Shown here: piece by piece, positions 8,884 through 18,143 of the stretch
Layout of the letters: each line of letters begins with the position of its first letter
Position numbering within the stretch: the stretch's first letter is position 1
NCBI RefSeq assembly: GCF_009742725.1
Contig: NZ_WPHG01000001.1
Coordinates: 1,214,001 to 1,278,000 of the forward strand
Direction: 5' to 3'
From: Nitratireductor arenosus
GTDB taxonomy: Bacteria > Pseudomonadota > Alphaproteobacteria > Rhizobiales > Rhizobiaceae
DNA length: 64,000 bases
Translations under genes and position numbers: made by a program
The notes under the pieces: model-generated
Databases searched by the model: none
What the model saw: only the letters and a program-made list of their open reading frames with translations
Told to the model about the DNA's origin: nothing

Positions 8884-9017
8884 GGGATAGTCTCCTTGCT
8901 CGGGCGGGACAGCTCCCGGTGCGCTCGCGCTGTGCCGTGTTGCCGCGTCGCGGCCCGGTCTGCGTGTGCGGCCAGGCCGTCGGTTCGGCCGATCATGCCC
9001 CAGGCGGGCGCGTCCTG

Positions 9018-9704
9018 TCACGCCGCCTTGGCAAGTGCGGCGTCGGCGGCGCTGCGGATGGCGTCGATATTGTCGCGATAGGCGGCCTGGGTGCCGCCCT
9101 TGAACACCGCCGAGCCGGCGACCAGCACGGTGGCGCCGGCCGCCGCCACCAGCGGCGCCGTCTGCGGCGTCACACCGCCATCGACCTCGATATCGATCGG
9201 CCGGTCGCCGATCATCGCCTTGATCCGGCGGATCTTTTCGACCACGGCCGGGATGAATGCCTGGCCGCCGAACCCGGGATTGACGGTCATCAAAAGGATG
9301 AGATCGAGGCGGTCGAGGACGTATTCGATCACGCTTTCCGGCGTCGACGGGTTGAGGGAGACGCCTGCCTTCTTGCCCAGCGCCTTGATCGCCTGCAGCG
9401 ACCGGTCGAGATGCGGGCCCGCCTCGGCGTGGACGGTAATGATGTCGCAGCCCGCCTCGGCGAAGGCCGCCAGATAGGCGTCTGCGGGCGCGATCATCAA
9501 ATGGCAGTCGAACACCTTGTCGGTACGCGCGCGCACCGCCTTGATGACAGGCGGTCCGAAGGTGATGTTGGGCACGAAATGGCCGTCCATCACGTCGAGA
9601 TGGATCCAGTCCGCGCCGGCCGCTGCGACGGCTTCCACCTCCTCGCCGAGCCGCGAAAAATCGGCGGACAGCACCGAAGGGGCAATGATCGACTTCATCG
9701 GCAT
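9018..9704 (-). CDS. rpe: Ribulose-phosphate 3-epimerase
   Basis: A 228-residue TIM-barrel metalloenzyme interconverting ribulose-5-phosphate and xylulose-5-phosphate in the pentose phosphate pathway. Conserved blocks: [29 protein letters not shown] (metal His/Asp), [22 protein letters not shown] and the phosphate-binding [12 protein letters not shown]. The ATG at 9704 follows AAAAGGATG; a second Met two codons in is equally possible. It diverges from the caspase operon, sharing a 224-bp intergenic region. Confidence 0.96.
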   Translation of the reverse strand: MPMKSIIAPSVLSADFSRLGEEVEAVAAAGADWIHLDVMDGHFVPNITFGPPVIKAVRARTDKVFDCHLMIAPADAYLAAFAEAGCDIITVHAEAGPHLDRSLQAIKALGKKAGVSLNPSTPESVIEYVLDRLDLILLMTVNPGFGGQAFIPAVVEKIRRIKAMIGDRPIDIEVDGGVTPQTAPLVAAAGATVLVAGSAVFKGGTQAAYRDNIDAIRSAADAALAKAA

Positions 9705-9928
9705 GGTGCGACATCCTTTTTTGCGGCCGCTGGAACAATGCGAACCGGATTGCAGCGGCGCGCACTCCGTGTCAACACGGCACGGTCCGTCGGACGCCTG
9801 TCGTCCCCGGTAGCGGCCCGTCCCCGCGGGTTTTGCTTGTTCTTGGACGCAGCTTGAGTAGTTTTCCAAAAACCGCCCCATTGTTGGGCGACCTCTGTGG
9901 GCGAGGGACTGGGCTTGGGAGAAGTTTG

Positions 9929-12163
9929 ATGAAGCGGATATTGCATCGCGCGACGCTGCTTGCCGCCGGCACGGCGGCATTGGTGGCCGTGTTCACGGCT
10001 GGCATCGGCCAGGCGCTGGCGCGCACCAACTATGCCATGGTCGTCGGCGTGACGGCCTATCCAAACCTGCCGAAGCGAAACTGGCTGGTCGGGCCGCGCA
10101 ACGACGCGCTTCTGGTGCGCGACTTTCTGACCACCCAGGCGCATGTGCCCTTCGAGCCGCAGAACGTGTTCGTGCTGGCCGACGACGTCAAGGGCGGCAG
10201 GGAACCGACGCTTGCCGGCATTTTGGGATCGCTCGACGAGATCGCCGAAAAGGCCGGCCCCGACGATTTCGTCTATCTGCAGTTTTCCGGCCACGGGTTT
10301 CAGCAGACGGCGGCCGATCCGAGCACCGAGACCGACGGGCTCGACGAGATTTTCCTGCCCAAGGACACCGGACGCTGGGTCGACCGGGCCAAGGGCATGC
10401 CCAACGCGCTGGTCGACGACGAGGTCGGCAAGGCGCTGACCAAGATCCGCGCCAAGGGCGCCTTCGTCTGGGTGGTGTTCGACGCCTGCCATTCCGGCAC
10501 CGCCACCCGCGCCGCGCCTGGAGACGACGTCCAGGAACGCAAGATCGATCCCGAGGCGGTCGGGATGCCGGCCGAAATCCTGATCCCGGCCGATGGTTCG
10601 CGCAGCCTGTCGGGCGAGGCGGCCGCGGCCGCGCCGATGGAGATCGACATGGCGCCGTCCGAGACGGCCGAGATGGGCGGCATGGTCGCCTTCTTCGCCG
10701 CGCAGACCGACGAGACCACGCCCGAAATGCCGCTGCCGCGCGGCGCGAAGGGCGCGCCGAAATACGGGCTGTTCACCCACACGCTGTTTTCTGAGCTCGG
10801 CGCCAATCCCAATGTCAGCTACCGCCAGCTCGCTCAGGGCATCCTGCAGCATTATGCGGCCATCAACCGGTCTTCGACGACGCCGCTTTTCGAAGGCGAC
10901 CTTGACGCGCCGGTGTTCGGCACCGAACTCGACGACTTCATTCCGCAGTGGCCGATCGCGATCGGCGAACGCGGCGTGGAGATACCGGCCGGGCGCATCC
11001 ACGGTCTGACCGAGGGCGCGCGGCTGGCGATCCTCGACAAGCCGGGCGCGAGCGAGGAGGAGGCGATCGGCTATCTCGAGGTGTCGTCGCTCGACACGTT
11101 CAAGAGCCGGCTTGCCATCGCCGGTCCGGACGACGCGGACGAGGCCGCCGACACCAGCGACATGACGGCGACGGCCGAAACCGCCGACGAGACCGGACGT
11201 GCCCTGATCAGGACCGTTTCGGAAATTCCCGAAAACGCCTTCGCGCGGCTGGTCGAGACCCGGTTCGATTTCGTGCTCAGGGTCGCCCGTCCGGGTCTGT
11301 CGGACGAATTCCCCGAAGCGGTCGCCAGCGTCAATGCGCTGCTCGACGACATCGCCGGCGACGACACGCGGCAGATGAGCGTCGAACTGGTCGATCCCGG
11401 CCAGCCGGCCGATCTGAGGCTGGCCGTGTTTTCGGAGGCGAGCCTGCCGGACGCGGCTTTCGACGCCAGCGCCGCACCCGGCCTGTGGTTCCTGCCCGAG
11501 GCCGGCACCATGACGCTGGAGGACGGCCGGCGTCCGCCCTCGATCATCATGCAAAGCGGCGACGACGACGCGGTCGGCGAGGCCCTGGCCTACTATCTGT
11601 CGCGCATCTATCGCGCGACCAATCTCGCCCGTATCAGCGAGGGCTCCGACTACGGCCCCGACGAGGTGACGGTGGATTTCACCTTGCAGCGCATGGCGAG
11701 CGGCAAGGAGGAACTGATCAGCGCGACGGCCGCCCCGCGCGCCGTGCCGCAGGATCGCGTTCGGGTGACGGCGACCAACAACACCGACAATCTGGTCGAC
11801 CTGAACATTCTCTACATCGGCAGCGACTATTCCATCACCCACATGGCCAAGGAGCGGCTGCAGCCGTCCGCGACCTATGACGAGGTGTTTTTGGAATTCA
11901 CCGACGAGAGTTTCGGTCGCGAGACCATGGTCGCCATTTTCACCGAGGCGTTCGACGGCACCCAGACCGAGGATCTCGGCTTCCTGGGCCAGGACGGCCT
12001 GAAACAGACCATGCGCGGCGGCGGTGCTTCGATCGCCGACGCGATCCGGGAGATGGGCATGGGCGGCGCCACCCGCGCGGCCAAGGCGGTCGGCGGCACG
12101 CAAAGCCGCAAGGCGAGAGGTTCGGTCCGCTTCTTTCCGGTGCTGACCGTGCCCAAGGGCTGA
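9929..12163 (+). CDS. Secreted caspase-like (C14/orthocaspase) protease
   Basis: A 744-residue protein. It has a Sec signal peptide (about 1-31: basic start, hydrophobic core, cut near ALA-RTNYAM), then a caspase-fold p20-like domain (about 33-330) with the catalytic dyad in SGHG (His122) and DACHSG (Cys187). A subunit-like end GLFTHTLF follows. The C-terminal 400 residues are acidic and not recognised; a segment near residue 611 ([15 protein letters not shown]) looks like a beta-sandwich of the kind often fused to bacterial caspases. The ATG at 9929 has GGGAGAA six bases upstream. It is first in a tight operon with the next four genes (gaps 4 bp, ATGA overlap, 11 bp, GTGA overlap). By family analogy it may prefer Arg/Lys at P1, but specificity cannot be read safely. 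The location should be the periplasm or outside. Confidence 0.88.
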   Translation: MKRILHRATLLAAGTAALVAVFTAGIGQALARTNYAMVVGVTAYPNLPKRNWLVGPRNDALLVRDFLTTQAHVPFEPQNVFVLADDVKGGREPTLAGILGSLDEIAEKAGPDDFVYLQFSGHGFQQTAADPSTETDGLDEIFLPKDTGRWVDRAKGMPNALVDDEVGKALTKIRAKGAFVWVVFDACHSGTATRAAPGDDVQERKIDPEAVGMPAEILIPADGSRSLSGEAAAAAPMEIDMAPSETAEMGGMVAFFAAQTDETTPEMPLPRGAKGAPKYGLFTHTLFSELGANPNVSYRQLAQGILQHYAAINRSSTTPLFEGDLDAPVFGTELDDFIPQWPIAIGERGVEIPAGRIHGLTEGARLAILDKPGASEEEAIGYLEVSSLDTFKSRLAIAGPDDADEAADTSDMTATAETADETGRALIRTVSEIPENAFARLVETRFDFVLRVARPGLSDEFPEAVASVNALLDDIAGDDTRQMSVELVDPGQPADLRLAVFSEASLPDAAFDASAAPGLWFLPEAGTMTLEDGRRPPSIIMQSGDDDAVGEALAYYLSRIYRATNLARISEGSDYGPDEVTVDFTLQRMASGKEELISATAAPRAVPQDRVRVTATNNTDNLVDLNILYIGSDYSITHMAKERLQPSATYDEVFLEFTDESFGRETMVAIFTEAFDGTQTEDLGFLGQDGLKQTMRGGGASIADAIREMGMGGATRAAKAVGGTQSRKARGSVRFFPVLTVPKG

Positions 12164-12167
12164 GGCG

Positions 12168-12590
12168 ATGCTTGCCGCGATGATCGACAAGGGGTCGAAC
12201 CGGGTTGGCGCGTGCAGCGCCGCCTCGCGGCTTGGGCTGGCCGCGGCGCTGCTTGCCGGGTTCGTCGCCGTCGGGCCCGCGCCCGCGGCCGAGCCCTGCG
12301 GCCTGTGCGCGGCGGCCGTGGCGATCAATCCGCCGCTGGCGCAATGCCTGCTCGACCGCTACGCCACGCTCGCCACCAGCGGCAATGGCGTGATCGCCGT
12401 CGACCTGAGCGATTGCGAAACCGAGCGCGGCATCGTCGAGGCGCTGCCGGCGGTCGGCGGCGAACCCGACGAGCCGGACCTGAAATTCATGCTGTCGCGC
12501 CCGCAACTCGATTGCCTGAAGAGCAGGCTGGAAGAGCCCGGACTGGTGCGCGATCCCGTGACGCGGATCGATCTGGACACGTGCGGATGA
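12168..12590 (+). CDS. Small secreted cysteine-rich protein, unknown function
   Basis: A 140-residue protein I do not recognise. It has an N-terminal signal sequence (hydrophobic LGLAAALLAGFVAVGPAPAAA-like stretch, probable cut after PAA near residue 42). The mature part is about 100 residues with six cysteines (CGLC, QCLL, DCET, DCLK, and a last Cys two residues from the end), which suggests disulfides in the periplasm. The ATG at 12168 lies 4 bp after the caspase stop with GAGG before it; an ATG four codons in is an alternative. Its stop overlaps the next start (ATGA). Position inside the caspase operon suggests an accessory or substrate of the protease system; this is inference only. Confidence 0.7.
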   Translation: MLAAMIDKGSNRVGACSAASRLGLAAALLAGFVAVGPAPAAEPCGLCAAAVAINPPLAQCLLDRYATLATSGNGVIAVDLSDCETERGIVEALPAVGGEPDEPDLKFMLSRPQLDCLKSRLEEPGLVRDPVTRIDLDTCG

Positions 12591-13249
12591 GCGAGACCGG
12601 GGGGGGCGGCGAAGGCCGCAAGAAGCGCAGGAAACTGCCGGAAACGGTCACAGCCTTTCCCGACGTGCCGGCGCACGAGTTGAAGGAGGAGCCGAACCCC
12701 TTCAACGATCCCGACTGGCGCATGCTGGGTTATGCCTGGACCGGTTTTGCGCTGCGTATCGTTCTGGTGCTCGCGGCGATCTTTTCGGTCTACCAATACA
12801 TGCAGGCGCGCGAGGAACAGCGCATCGAGCGCACGCTACAGCTGGTCGAACTGTGGGAACGGCCCGAATATCAGGATGCCCAGCGCGCGCTCAAGCAGCG
12901 GTTGAGCGCGCTCAACGAAAAACATGCAGGCCTGCTCGGCAAGAGCCCGAGCCAAGCCGAGATCGCGATCTATTACGACCGCATCGGTATCGAGGCAATG
13001 AAGGCCGGCGGCGGCGAGATGCCGCTCGAGGAATTCCGCGAGGCTTTCGACCGGCTGGTCTATTTTCTCAACCGGCTGTCGTTCTGCGTCGAGGGCAATC
13101 TATGCTCGCAGGCGGTCGCCGATGCCTATTTCCTCGATTTCGCCAAATCGTTCTGGGGTTATTTCGGCGGCTTCGTGGCCGAACAGCGCAGGCGCGGCGC
13201 GCCGAACTTCGCCAGCGCCATCGAGGACTATGTGACGACCGAACGATAG
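12587..13249 (+). CDS. Single-pass membrane protein of the caspase operon
   Basis: A 220-residue protein. The polar N-terminus has a basic patch (RKKRRK, residues 11-16), then one transmembrane helix at about 46-70 and a soluble domain of about 145 residues beginning YMQAREEQRIERTLQLVELW. The positive-inside rule puts the C-terminal domain in the periplasm. That domain looks all-helical and has two Cys (SFCVEGNLC). I do not recognise the family with certainty; it has the feel of DUF4760-type membrane proteins. ATGA overlap with the preceding gene and an 11-bp gap to the WD40-caspase gene show it belongs to the operon. It could be a membrane anchor or sensor for the secreted caspases. Confidence 0.75.
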   Translation: MSETGGGGEGRKKRRKLPETVTAFPDVPAHELKEEPNPFNDPDWRMLGYAWTGFALRIVLVLAAIFSVYQYMQAREEQRIERTLQLVELWERPEYQDAQRALKQRLSALNEKHAGLLGKSPSQAEIAIYYDRIGIEAMKAGGGEMPLEEFREAFDRLVYFLNRLSFCVEGNLCSQAVADAYFLDFAKSFWGYFGGFVAEQRRRGAPNFASAIEDYVTTER

Positions 13250-13260
13250 GGGGGCTCGCG

Positions 13261-16200
13261 GTGAGGGACGCGGGTGACAACGCGATGGCGCGCGCGGCGA
13301 GACGGGCCGCTTCTCGCCTTTCGGTCCATGCGGCCGTCGGGCCCGGCGCGACGTTGCCGGCCGTGCTCGTGCTCGGCCTGGCGATCATGCTCCTTGTCGC
13401 CGCGCCGCTTTTGGCTCAGGAGCGGCCGGAATTCTTCCTCGATCTCGACACTGGCGGCCATCGCGCCTTCGTCAAGGATCTGGCCTTCACGCCCGACGGC
13501 GAATTGCTGGTCAGCGCGTCCGACGACAAGACCGTGCGGGTGTGGGACTGGCGCGCCGGCGTGACCGTCCGCACCATTCGCGGTCAGATCGGCGCGGGAC
13601 AGGACGGCAAGAACTTCGCCCTGGCGATCTCGCCCGACGGCGGCTCGCTGGCGGTGGCGGGCTGGTATGGCGACAGCGCGGGCGCCGAACCGCCTTTCGG
13701 CGATGTGCGGGTGTTCGACCTGAAGAGCGGCGCGCTGACGGCGGTTTTGTCCGGCCACGACTATGTCGTCTACGACCTCGATTTTTCACCCGATGGCAAA
13801 CGTCTGGCCGCCGGCGGGCAGGACGGGTTCGTCTATCTGTGGAAGGCTGGAGACGCGGGCGACTGGCTGCCGGAAACGCGTCTCGACGCCGATTCCTTCC
13901 GCATCGAAAAAATCGCCTTCGCCATGGGCGGCGCGCGCCTGATCGCGGCGACGGCCGACAACGGCATTCGGCTGTGGGACATGGGCGATCTTTCCGAGGT
14001 CACGCTTGCCTCGACACAGGCCGAGGCGCTGCGCGACGTGCCGGTGCGCGCACTGGCCGTCTCCCCCGATGGCAACAGCTTTGCCACCGGCAGCGACGGC
14101 GGCGATCTCCATCTGTGGCGCGCGGTCGATGGCGGTCTGGAGCGTGCTCTGCCGCGGCGCGACTATCTGGTCGCCGCGCTGGCCTTTTCGCCCGACGGCG
14201 CCCGGCTGGTCGTCTCCTGCGGTTACCGTTGCGCCGGCCGCAACGGCCAGCAGGTGATCGCGCGCGGCACTGGCGAGACGCTGTTCGACTATCGCGGCCA
14301 TGACGGCACCGTCTATGCCAGCGCCGCCTCGCAGGCCCTCGGCCTGGTCGCCACCGCGGGCGGGTCGCGCCACGAAATCCACGTCTGGGATCCGCAAGGC
14401 GGCGAGGTCGCGGCGCTGCTCCTGGGTGGCGGCCGGCCGGTCACCGCGGTCGGCATCACCGGCGACGGCGGCGAGATCGCCTGGGGCAACGCCAATCCCT
14501 GTCCCGATCGCACCGCCTGTCCCGAACTGCAGGGCGACCTGACCGACCGGCTCCTCTTGCCGACCGGGGACCGGTTCTTCGAGCGGCCGGCGCCGGCCGG
14601 CGAGGCGTTGTCGCGGTTTGCCCGCGCCGTGCACGAGGCCGGCGCCTGGCGGCTTTCCGCCAGTGCCGGCGGCGACGCCGAGCTTGCAAACGCCGTGCTC
14701 GACATCGAGCGCGCCGGTGCGGCGCAGCACAGGATCGAGAACGACGCCACCACCGGTTTCGCCCATGCCGCCTTCTCGTTGCTGGCCGACGGTGCCGGGC
14801 TCGTCACCGGCGGCACGGACGGTACGCTGATCGACTATGCGCTTCAGACCGGCCGGTATCGCGGCGAGTTTCTGGACGGCCATACCGGCGAGATCCATGC
14901 CATCGCCGAGGCGGCCGAGGCCGGACTTCTCTTGACCGGCAGCGCCGACCAGACCGTGCGCCTGTGGAGCCTGAAGACCCGTACGCTGATCGCCAGCATG
15001 TTCTTCGCCGAGGCGGAATGGATCATCTGGGTGCCGCAGGGCTATTATTATTCCTCGCCGGGCGGCGACGCCCTGGTCGGCTGGCACGTCAACCAGGGTC
15101 CTGACAGCGAGGCCCGCTTCGTCAGGGCGCGCCAGCTCAAGCAATATCTGTTCAGTCCCGAAATCGTGCGCCGCGCCATCGTGCTTGCCGATTCGGCCGC
15201 GGCCGTCCGCGAACTGCGCGGCACCGACGCCGAGCTCGACCGGCTGCTTGCGCGCAAGCCGCCGGAATTCCAGGTCCGGCTTGTCGACAACCAGGACGAG
15301 GCCCGCGAGGGTTTTGTCTCGATCGAAATCAGCGGCGCCGAGCAGGCCGGCACCAGCGTCGCCGATTTCGCGATCCTGTCGAATGCGCGCCGGGTCGCGT
15401 CCTTCGCCACCCGCTCGGCGGCGGGCGGCGGCGACGCCATCGTTGTGGAGGTTCCCGTCGAGGACGGCGACAACGAGATCGTCATCTCGGGCGTCAACGA
15501 ATATGGCTATTTGACCGAACGTTCGGTCAAGGCGGTCGGCCGCAAGGCGCAGGCAAATGAGCGCGCCGGCACGCTCTACCTGCTGGCGATCGGGGTCGAG
15601 ACCTATCCGCTGTTGCCGACGGCCTGCGGCGGGCGCGCCTGCGATCTCGCCTATCCGGTCGACGATGCGGTCCAGTTCGCGCGCCTGGTCGCGGAAAAGG
15701 CCGCCCCGCTTTATGAGCGCATGAAGGCGCAGCTCTTCGTCAACCGCTCGGTGCTGGAGGAAAGCCCGGAGCTCGACGCCGCCCTTGCGGCGCTGCCCGC
15801 CGACACAAGGGTGCTGGAGCCGGAAAGCGACACCATTCTCGACGAGATCGAGGATTTTCTCGATCAGGCCGGGCCACAGGACACCACCATCGTGTTCGTG
15901 GCCGGTCACGGCATCAATATCGACGAGGATTATTATTTCATCCCCACTGACGGCCGCAAACGCGACGATCGCTGGCGCCGCAGCTCGCTGGTCGACTGGG
16001 AGACGATTCAGCGCGGCGTCGAGCGCGCCAAGGGGCGCCGCTTCATGCTGCTCGACACCTGCCACGCGGCCAATGCGTTCAACCCGCGCCTGGAAAAGGA
16101 CGCCGAGGACGCGCGCATCATCGTGTTTTCGGCGACCGCGGCCAACAACACCGCCGCCGAGCTGCCGGAACTCGGCCATGGCGTCTTCACCCACTCGCTG

Positions 16201-16362
16201 CTCGCCGGCCTGAAGGGCGGCGCCGACCCCACCGGCGAGGGCGTGCGGCTCCTGGCGCTGGCCGACTATATCGACCGCGAGGTGCGCCGGCTCACCAATG
16301 CCCGCCAGGTGCCGGAATATTATATCGCCAAGATCGACAATTTCGTCGTGGCCAAGCCGTGA
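13261..16362 (+). CDS. Secreted WD40-repeat caspase-like protease
   Basis: A 1033-residue protein in three parts. A signal sequence (about 1-51, hydrophobic VLVLGLAIMLLVAAPLLA, cut near LLA-QE) is followed by a WD40 propeller region (about 60-580). WD40 units such as FTPDGELLVSASDDKTVRVWD recur eight or more times, and the region ends in the EWIIWVPQGYYYSSPGGDALVGWHV block typical of WD40-caspases. A linker/beta domain (about 665-760) then precedes a C-terminal caspase domain (about 775-1030) with dyad residues in AGHG (His883) and DTCHA (Cys934). The GTG at 13261 has AGGGGGG upstream; the ATG at 13285 has no ribosome-binding site. The order, with a propeller before the protease, suggests ligand- or damage-sensing that controls proteolysis in the periplasm. 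Confidence 0.88.
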   Translation: MRDAGDNAMARAARRAASRLSVHAAVGPGATLPAVLVLGLAIMLLVAAPLLAQERPEFFLDLDTGGHRAFVKDLAFTPDGELLVSASDDKTVRVWDWRAGVTVRTIRGQIGAGQDGKNFALAISPDGGSLAVAGWYGDSAGAEPPFGDVRVFDLKSGALTAVLSGHDYVVYDLDFSPDGKRLAAGGQDGFVYLWKAGDAGDWLPETRLDADSFRIEKIAFAMGGARLIAATADNGIRLWDMGDLSEVTLASTQAEALRDVPVRALAVSPDGNSFATGSDGGDLHLWRAVDGGLERALPRRDYLVAALAFSPDGARLVVSCGYRCAGRNGQQVIARGTGETLFDYRGHDGTVYASAASQALGLVATAGGSRHEIHVWDPQGGEVAALLLGGGRPVTAVGITGDGGEIAWGNANPCPDRTACPELQGDLTDRLLLPTGDRFFERPAPAGEALSRFARAVHEAGAWRLSASAGGDAELANAVLDIERAGAAQHRIENDATTGFAHAAFSLLADGAGLVTGGTDGTLIDYALQTGRYRGEFLDGHTGEIHAIAEAAEAGLLLTGSADQTVRLWSLKTRTLIASMFFAEAEWIIWVPQGYYYSSPGGDALVGWHVNQGPDSEARFVRARQLKQYLFSPEIVRRAIVLADSAAAVRELRGTDAELDRLLARKPPEFQVRLVDNQDEAREGFVSIEISGAEQAGTSVADFAILSNARRVASFATRSAAGGGDAIVVEVPVEDGDNEIVISGVNEYGYLTERSVKAVGRKAQANERAGTLYLLAIGVETYPLLPTACGGRACDLAYPVDDAVQFARLVAEKAAPLYERMKAQLFVNRSVLEESPELDAALAALPADTRVLEPESDTILDEIEDFLDQAGPQDTTIVFVAGHGINIDEDYYFIPTDGRKRDDRWRRSSLVDWETIQRGVERAKGRRFMLLDTCHAANAFNPRLEKDAEDARIIVFSATAANNTAAELPELGHGVFTHSLLAGLKGGADPTGEGVRLLALADYIDREVRRLTNARQVPEYYIAKIDNFVVAKP

Positions 16363-18143
16363 GCGCCGCCGTGCTCCGGCTCGCTGTGAGGGTCGCGAGG
16401 GGTCTTCTGCGCGATTTTCTGCCGCTGCTTGTCGGCCTGCTTGTCGCAACGCTGTCGTCGGGAGCCTATGCCGGGGACGAAGATTGCGGCGGCGACGGCC
16501 CGGCCTTCGCCTCGCTCTACCAGCGCGACGACTTGTTCCGGCAGGCGCTTGCCGATGCCGAAAACGCGTCCGTTTCCCCTCGCCGGCTGAGCGGCGTCAC
16601 GGTGCCGCACCATCTCCTGGCAGGCCATCTGATTGCCGAGGGCATCAAGGCGGTGTCGGGTGTGCGCTACAAGCGCGCGGTCGTGCTCTTCCCGGACCAT
16701 TTCCGGGACACCGAAACGATGTTTGCGACCACTCGGCGCGATTTCGACACGGTCTTCGGCCGTCTCGCCATCGACGGCGAGGCGGTTGCCGGTCTGCTCG
16801 CGCGGGGCGGCGAGGTGATCGACGCGCGCTCGTGCCTGTTTGGCCGCGACCATGGCCTGCAGGCGATCCTGCCTTTCCTGCGCCATTTCCTGCCCGGTGT
16901 CCGCGTCGTGCCGGTCGCGGTCTCGATCGCGAGCCGCCGCCGGGACTGGGAGCGTCTCGCCGCCGCTCTCGGTCCGCTCGCCGATGCCGACACGCTGATC
17001 GTCCAGTCGACCGATTTTTCGCATTATTTGCCGCACCACGCCGCGCGCCGCCACGACCAGCAGACGCTCAACCTAATCGCCGCCGGCACGTTCGACCAGA
17101 TCGCGCGGCTGCGCCAGCCCGAGCATGTCGATTCGCTCGGTGCGCTTTATGTCCAGCTCAAATTGCAGCGCGAGGTCCACGGTGCGGCGGCGCTGGTTGT
17201 GGCCAACGAAAACTCGCAGCAATACGATCCGCTGCCGGCCGACGAGACCACCAGCTACATGGTGGTGCTGTTCGGCCCGATACCTCAGGACGAACCGGCC
17301 CCCGCCCGGCGCGGCACCCGGCATCTTTATCTCGGCGGCGATACCAGTTTCGGCCGCGCGATGATGAAGGCGCTGCTTGACGAGCGGGCGAGCGCGCGCA
17401 TCGAAACCGAAATCCTGCAGCGTACCGAGGGTCGGCCGCTGGTCGTCAATCTGGAGGGCGTCGTGCTGCCCAACCTGCCGGAGGGGCTCGGTCACATGAC
17501 CCTCGCCATGCCGCAGGATTTGACGCTTGCCTGGCTGAAACGCCTGAACGTCGCGGCGGTGAGCCTGGCCAACAATCACGCGCGCGATCTGGGCGAGGGC
17601 GGGCTCGCCGAAACCAGACGCGCGCTCGAAACCGCCGGCATCGTCGCTCTCGGCCAGGGCGAGCTGGCCGTGATCGAAGATGTCGAGCTGGTGGCGCTGA
17701 CCGACCTCGACGTCAACGGCTCCTATCGCAACGACCTGATCACGCCCGACGTGCTCGCCCGGCTGTCGGGCCGGCCGGCCGAGCGGCCGTTGGTCGCGCT
17801 GGTTCATTGGGGCCGCGAATATGCGACCGATCCCGGCGCGCGGGAGCGTTATCTCGCCGACGAGCTGTCGCGGCGCGGGGTTGCAGGCCTGTTCGGTGGT
17901 CATTCGCATGCCGCCAGCCCCGCCATGCAGGCGCTGGCCGGCGGCGACACGCTGCATCTTTATTCGCTCGGCAATTTCCTGTTCGACCAGGGCGCGGACA
18001 AAGCGTCCGGCGCGCTCGTCGAGCTCACCGCCTTCGACCAGGGCACCGTCTTTGCCCGGCTGATGCCCTTGCCCAACCTGTTCGAGCTGGCGCGGGCCGA
18101 AGCCGGGGCTCAGCAGGACGGCAAATCGTCGTCCGACAGATAG
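16359..18143 (+). CDS. Exported Memo (AmmeMemoRadiSam B)-CapA metallophosphatase fusion
   Basis: A 594-residue fusion with an N-terminal hydrophobic export signal (about 1-38, SSGAYA cut). The Memo-like domain (about 80-310) keeps VPHHLLAGHL, the GRDHGLQAILPFL histidine and STDFSHY, the metal or substrate-site residues of the Memo/LigB fold. The CapA/PgsA domain (about 322-580) has every metallophosphatase motif: LGGDTSFG, VNLEGVV, SLANNHARDLG, VHWGREY and GGHSHAASP. It begins at a GTG overlapping the upstream TGA (GTGA), so it is translationally coupled to the WD40-caspase. Memo and CapA domains are usually separate proteins; I infer a periplasmic hydrolase acting with the caspases. Its 3' end overlaps the convergent MORN gene by 34 bp. 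Confidence 0.85.
   Translation: MSAAVLRLAVRVARGLLRDFLPLLVGLLVATLSSGAYAGDEDCGGDGPAFASLYQRDDLFRQALADAENASVSPRRLSGVTVPHHLLAGHLIAEGIKAVSGVRYKRAVVLFPDHFRDTETMFATTRRDFDTVFGRLAIDGEAVAGLLARGGEVIDARSCLFGRDHGLQAILPFLRHFLPGVRVVPVAVSIASRRRDWERLAAALGPLADADTLIVQSTDFSHYLPHHAARRHDQQTLNLIAAGTFDQIARLRQPEHVDSLGALYVQLKLQREVHGAAALVVANENSQQYDPLPADETTSYMVVLFGPIPQDEPAPARRGTRHLYLGGDTSFGRAMMKALLDERASARIETEILQRTEGRPLVVNLEGVVLPNLPEGLGHMTLAMPQDLTLAWLKRLNVAAVSLANNHARDLGEGGLAETRRALETAGIVALGQGELAVIEDVELVALTDLDVNGSYRNDLITPDVLARLSGRPAERPLVALVHWGREYATDPGARERYLADELSRRGVAGLFGGHSHAASPAMQALAGGDTLHLYSLGNFLFDQGADKASGALVELTAFDQGTVFARLMPLPNLFELARAEAGAQQDGKSSSDR

Noticed and set aside
9695-12328. An 877-codon open frame antisense to the caspase gene
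   Set aside because: Composition is typical of a shadow frame (H, R, G, D rich); the plus strand has a signal peptide and catalytic motifs.
9929-16362. Reading the caspases as a cytosolic abortive-infection (CATRA-like) module
   Set aside because: Both have clear export signals and no STAND, EAD or TPR partner; the neighbours are also exported.
13786-16449. An 887-codon antisense open frame across the WD40-caspase
   Set aside because: No domain signature; only the sense strand gives WD40 and caspase motifs.
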